DNA from: Paraburkholderia domus
Lineage (GTDB): Bacteria > Pseudomonadota > Gammaproteobacteria > Burkholderiales > Burkholderiaceae
Direction: 5' to 3'
Assembly (NCBI RefSeq): GCF_905220705.1
Contig: NZ_CAJNAT010000012.1
Coordinates: forward strand, 1-64,000
DNA length: 64,000 nt
Every line of letters starts with the position of its first letter. The stretch's first letter is position 1. A program made the translations under genes and the position numbers. The notes below the pieces were generated by a model that saw only the letters and a list, made by a program, of their open reading frames with translations, had not been told where the DNA came from and did no database searches. Below, in pieces: positions 61,336 to 64,000 of this stretch.

Positions 61336-63156
61336 ATGAGCTCATGTTGTCCAGAACTGGTCCGTAATCCGGCCTTCGACGCACCACACATCGGCGAACC
61401 GCTCGATGTCGCGTTCGACGCCGGCGTGAATCTCGCCTTCGCCATTGCCGCGCCGACCGTGCCGCCGCGCCTGACCGAACACTCGCGGCGGATGGCACAG
61501 CGCATCTATCGCGTAGCCGAGCGCGTGTATTGCGCGGTCGGTTACGCGATCGCGAACATCATCTTCGTGGTCGGCGACGACGGTATCGTGGTGATTGACG
61601 CGACCGAGGCAGTGTCCGCTGCGAAACGCATCTATGAGGACTTCTGCGCGATCGATCCGCGGCACGCCGCGCTGCCGGTCAAGGCTGTCGTCTACACGCA
61701 CAACCACACGGACCACACCGGCGGCGTGCGGGCCTTTGTCGACGAGGCCGCGCTCGAGGCGGGCCGCGTCGAGATCATCGCGCACCGCTCGTTGATGGAC
61801 ACCGTCATCAACAACGCGAACCTTGTGGCGCCGATTCTCGCCACGCGTTCGGCTTACAGCTTCGGCACGCTGCTGCCGGCTGGCGCGACCGGCAAGGTCA
61901 ATGCAGGCATCGGACCGGTGCTGATCGCCGAACCGGCGAGCTTCTTCGCGCCGACCCGTGTGTTCGACGACAAGCTCGACATCGTGCTGGCAGGCGTGCG
62001 TTTTGAGTTCCGCTACGCGCCCTCGGAGGCTGACGACGAAATCGTGATGTGGCTGCCGGATCTCGGCGTGTTGCTGTCGGCGGAAGTGATCCAGGGCGAG
62101 TGTCTCGCGAACGTGCACACGCTGCGCGGCACGCGTTACCGCGATCCGGTGCGCTGGTATCAGACCATCGACATGATGCGCGGCTTCAACGCGGCGCATA
62201 TGGTGCCGGCGCATGGCCGTCCGGTATCGGGCGCGCAGTCTGTCGCCGAGGTGCTGTGCGTGTATCGCGACGCCATCCAGTTCATCCACGACCAGACCAT
62301 CCGCCACATGAACTTCGGCCTGAGCCCGGACGAACTCGTCGAGGCCATTCCCGCGCTGCCGCCGCACCTCGCTGAGCATGCGTGGCTCGGCGAGTACTAC
62401 GGCACGGTCAAACATTCGGTACGGCAGGTGTATAGCGGGCAACTAGGCTGGTTCGATGGCGATCCGGCATCGCTCGATCCGCTGCCGCGCGCTGAGCGTT
62501 CGCAACGCATGGTCAAGATGATGGGCGGCGTGGAGGCAGTGCGCGCCGCTGCGCGTATCGCACTGGGTGAAGGCGATTGGCGTTGGGCCGCGGAACTGGC
62601 CACGCTGCTGGTGCGCCTGGATACAACCGACGCCGACGCCCGCAGCATCAAGGCAGGCGCGTTGCGCGAGTTGGGCTACCGCACGGTGAACACCAACTGG
62701 CGTAACTGGTATCTAAGCGCGGCGCGCGAACTCGAACACGCCTACGACGAACTGCCGTTTGGCGGCAGTTCGAGTCTCGCTTCGGCGGATGTGTTGCGCG
62801 CTCAACCGTTGCGCAATGTGTTCCAGCGCTTCAGTGTGAACGTCGATCCGGAACGGTGCGCGGACGTGCAGATGACACTCGCGTTTCGCGTGACGGATCG
62901 CAATGAAACGCATGCGCTCGAATTACGGCGTGGCGTGTTGCAGATTCACGAGCGCACACCGTCGGCGATCGACGTTCAACTCGCGCTGGAAACCAGCACC
63001 TTGTACGGCACACTGCGCGACATGGCAACGCAGTTGCCGAAGTGCCTCGAGAGCGGCACAGTAAAGTTGGAGCGTGGCACGGTCGAGCAGTTGCGCCGAT
63101 TCTTCGATTGTTTCGACCAGCCCGCGCGGCGTATGCCCGCGCTTACTACGCGATAG
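61336..63156 (+). CDS. Alkyl/aryl-sulfatase (SdsA-type metallo-beta-lactamase fold)
   Basis: A 606-residue protein. The metal-binding motif THNHTDHTGG (H122, H124, D126, H127) lies in a metallo-beta-lactamase domain; SAEVIQGECLANVHTLRGTR supplies further ligands. An alkylsulfatase dimerisation domain (LSPDELVEAIPALPPHLAEH, then YYGTVKHSVRQVYSG) and a C-terminal SCP2-like domain complete the SdsA order. These enzymes hydrolyse alkyl sulfates such as SDS to alcohols. There is no clear export signal, unlike secreted SdsA1, so it may be cytoplasmic. AAGGAGACACC precedes ATG 61336. It is followed by an acyl-CoA ligase. Confidence 0.88.
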   Translation: MSSCCPELVRNPAFDAPHIGEPLDVAFDAGVNLAFAIAAPTVPPRLTEHSRRMAQRIYRVAERVYCAVGYAIANIIFVVGDDGIVVIDATEAVSAAKRIYEDFCAIDPRHAALPVKAVVYTHNHTDHTGGVRAFVDEAALEAGRVEIIAHRSLMDTVINNANLVAPILATRSAYSFGTLLPAGATGKVNAGIGPVLIAEPASFFAPTRVFDDKLDIVLAGVRFEFRYAPSEADDEIVMWLPDLGVLLSAEVIQGECLANVHTLRGTRYRDPVRWYQTIDMMRGFNAAHMVPAHGRPVSGAQSVAEVLCVYRDAIQFIHDQTIRHMNFGLSPDELVEAIPALPPHLAEHAWLGEYYGTVKHSVRQVYSGQLGWFDGDPASLDPLPRAERSQRMVKMMGGVEAVRAAARIALGEGDWRWAAELATLLVRLDTTDADARSIKAGALRELGYRTVNTNWRNWYLSAARELEHAYDELPFGGSSSLASADVLRAQPLRNVFQRFSVNVDPERCADVQMTLAFRVTDRNETHALELRRGVLQIHERTPSAIDVQLALETSTLYGTLRDMATQLPKCLESGTVKLERGTVEQLRRFFDCFDQPARRMPALTTR

Positions 63157-63239
63157 AAGCAGCGCGGCTCGCATCGGGGCGTTGGCGCAGTGGCACATCG
63201 TGCATTGGCGCATCGCGATGCGAAACCCAAGGAGGAGAC

Positions 63240-64000
63240 ATGGAAAAAATCTGGTTGAAGTCCTATCCGCCGGGCGTGCCGTCCGAGATCGATAGTACGC
63301 AGTTCAGTTCCGTCGGCGATCTGTTGGAACAAAGTTTCCAGACGCACGCCGCAGAATGCGCGTTCGTCTGCATGGGCCGCAAATTGACCTACGGCGAACT
63401 CGATGCGAAGTCGCGCCATCTTGCGGCGTGGTTTCAATGGCTAGGTCTCGCGCGCGGCGCACGCATTGCCGTGATGCTGCCGAATGTGCTGCAGTATCCG
63501 GTGGTCATGGCGGCCATCCTGCGCGCCGGTTACGTGGTCGTGAACGTCAATCCGCTGTACACGCCGCGTGAACTGGAGCATCAGTTGAACGACAGCGGCG
63601 CGGAAGCGATCGTGCTGTTCGATACGTTCGCGAAGACGCTCGAGGCCGTACAGGCGCGTACGTCGATCAAGCATATCGTGCTGACGTCGATCGGCGAGAT
63701 GCTCGGCGCGGGTAGTCCGGACATTGCGGCCAATGTGCCGCCGACTTCGCAAATTACATTGAACGATGCGATCGCGCGTGGTTCGGACGCGGGCTTCACA
63801 CCTGTCACGCTCACGCAGACCGACGTCGCGGTGCTCCAATACACCGGTGGCACCACCGGCGTCTCGAAGGGCGCCACTTTGCTGCACGGCAATCTGATCG
63901 CCAACGTCCTGCAATCGGAGTTGTGGCGCGAGCCGGTTTATCGCGAGCGCACCGACATCAAGCAGTACATCACGGTCGTCGCGCTGCCGCTGTATCACAT
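63240..64000 (+). CDS. fadD: Long-chain fatty-acid--CoA ligase, N-terminal part
   Basis: An AMP-forming ligase cut by the window end after 253 residues. It begins MEKIWLKSYPPGVPSEID and has LTYGELDAKSRHLAAWFQ, AAILRAGYVVVNVNPLYTPR and the ATP-binding P-loop YTGGTTGVSKGATLLHGN. It activates fatty acids to acyl-CoA. GGAGGAGAC precedes ATG 63240, and the 83-base gap suggests co-transcription with the alkylsulfatase, so released alcohols oxidised to acids could be channelled to beta-oxidation. The C-terminal domain is missing only because of the window edge. Confidence 0.9.
   Translation, partial: MEKIWLKSYPPGVPSEIDSTQFSSVGDLLEQSFQTHAAECAFVCMGRKLTYGELDAKSRHLAAWFQWLGLARGARIAVMLPNVLQYPVVMAAILRAGYVVVNVNPLYTPRELEHQLNDSGAEAIVLFDTFAKTLEAVQARTSIKHIVLTSIGEMLGAGSPDIAANVPPTSQITLNDAIARGSDAGFTPVTLTQTDVAVLQYTGGTTGVSKGATLLHGNLIANVLQSELWREPVYRERTDIKQYITVVALPLYH

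Overview
The window is high-GC chromosomal DNA from a betaproteobacterium, most likely Paraburkholderia or a close Burkholderia relative. This rests on gene content and order rather than a database match: an ilvA/giant FAD-FeS oxidase divergon, a ubiE-Tim44-ubiJ-ubiB block, aspS-nudB-clsB, a murU-amgK/lptD-surA-pdxA-rsmA block, a Burkholderia-type trimeric porin and a DUF4148 protein.

Layout. 1-15.8 kb is housekeeping: the 5' end of ilvA, a 1364-residue FAD/Fe-S oxidoreductase, a HIT protein, a DUF971 protein, ubiquinone biosynthesis (ubiE, ubiJ, ubiB), a methyltransferase, an FmdB-type zinc ribbon, a DUF502 membrane protein, aspS, a Nudix pyrophosphatase and a cardiolipin synthase. 15.9-23.1 kb is a fatty-acid beta-oxidation block (TetR regulator with a perfect palindromic operator, acyl-CoA dehydrogenase, HCDH-ECH fusion, thiolase, isomerase-type crotonase).

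23.3-32.6 kb is the most unusual part: a divergent MocR/GntR-aminotransferase regulator faces a seven-gene, tightly coupled operon encoding a [2Fe-2S] ferredoxin, a heme-oxygenase-like diiron enzyme, three different ATP-grasp ligases, an EamA exporter and an MFS exporter. I read this as a small-molecule (modified peptide or amino-acid amide) biosynthesis and export cluster that I cannot match to a known pathway. An AT-rich 0.6-kb control region lies between regulator and operon.

32.5-40.4 kb holds fdhD, a nitrate-reductase-associated protein, a C-rich tandem repeat array, a PAS-GGDEF-EAL c-di-GMP protein, a GST/LysR divergon, a DUF4148 secreted protein and a thioesterase. 40.9-42.8 kb encodes a probable effector/toxin with a CNF1-like deamidase domain (LSGC Cys466 and His481) behind a proline-rich repeat linker. 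43.0-53 kb returns to core genes: an Atm1-type ABC exporter, murU-amgK peptidoglycan recycling, lptD-surA-pdxA-rsmA. 53-57.6 kb carries a transporter remnant, a porin and an autotransporter. 58-64 kb has an MFS/LysR divergon and a TetR-alkylsulfatase-acyl-CoA ligase set cut by the window end.

No rRNA, tRNA, insertion sequence, prophage or CRISPR array was seen. Functional calls come from motifs and gene order read by eye; no homology search was run.
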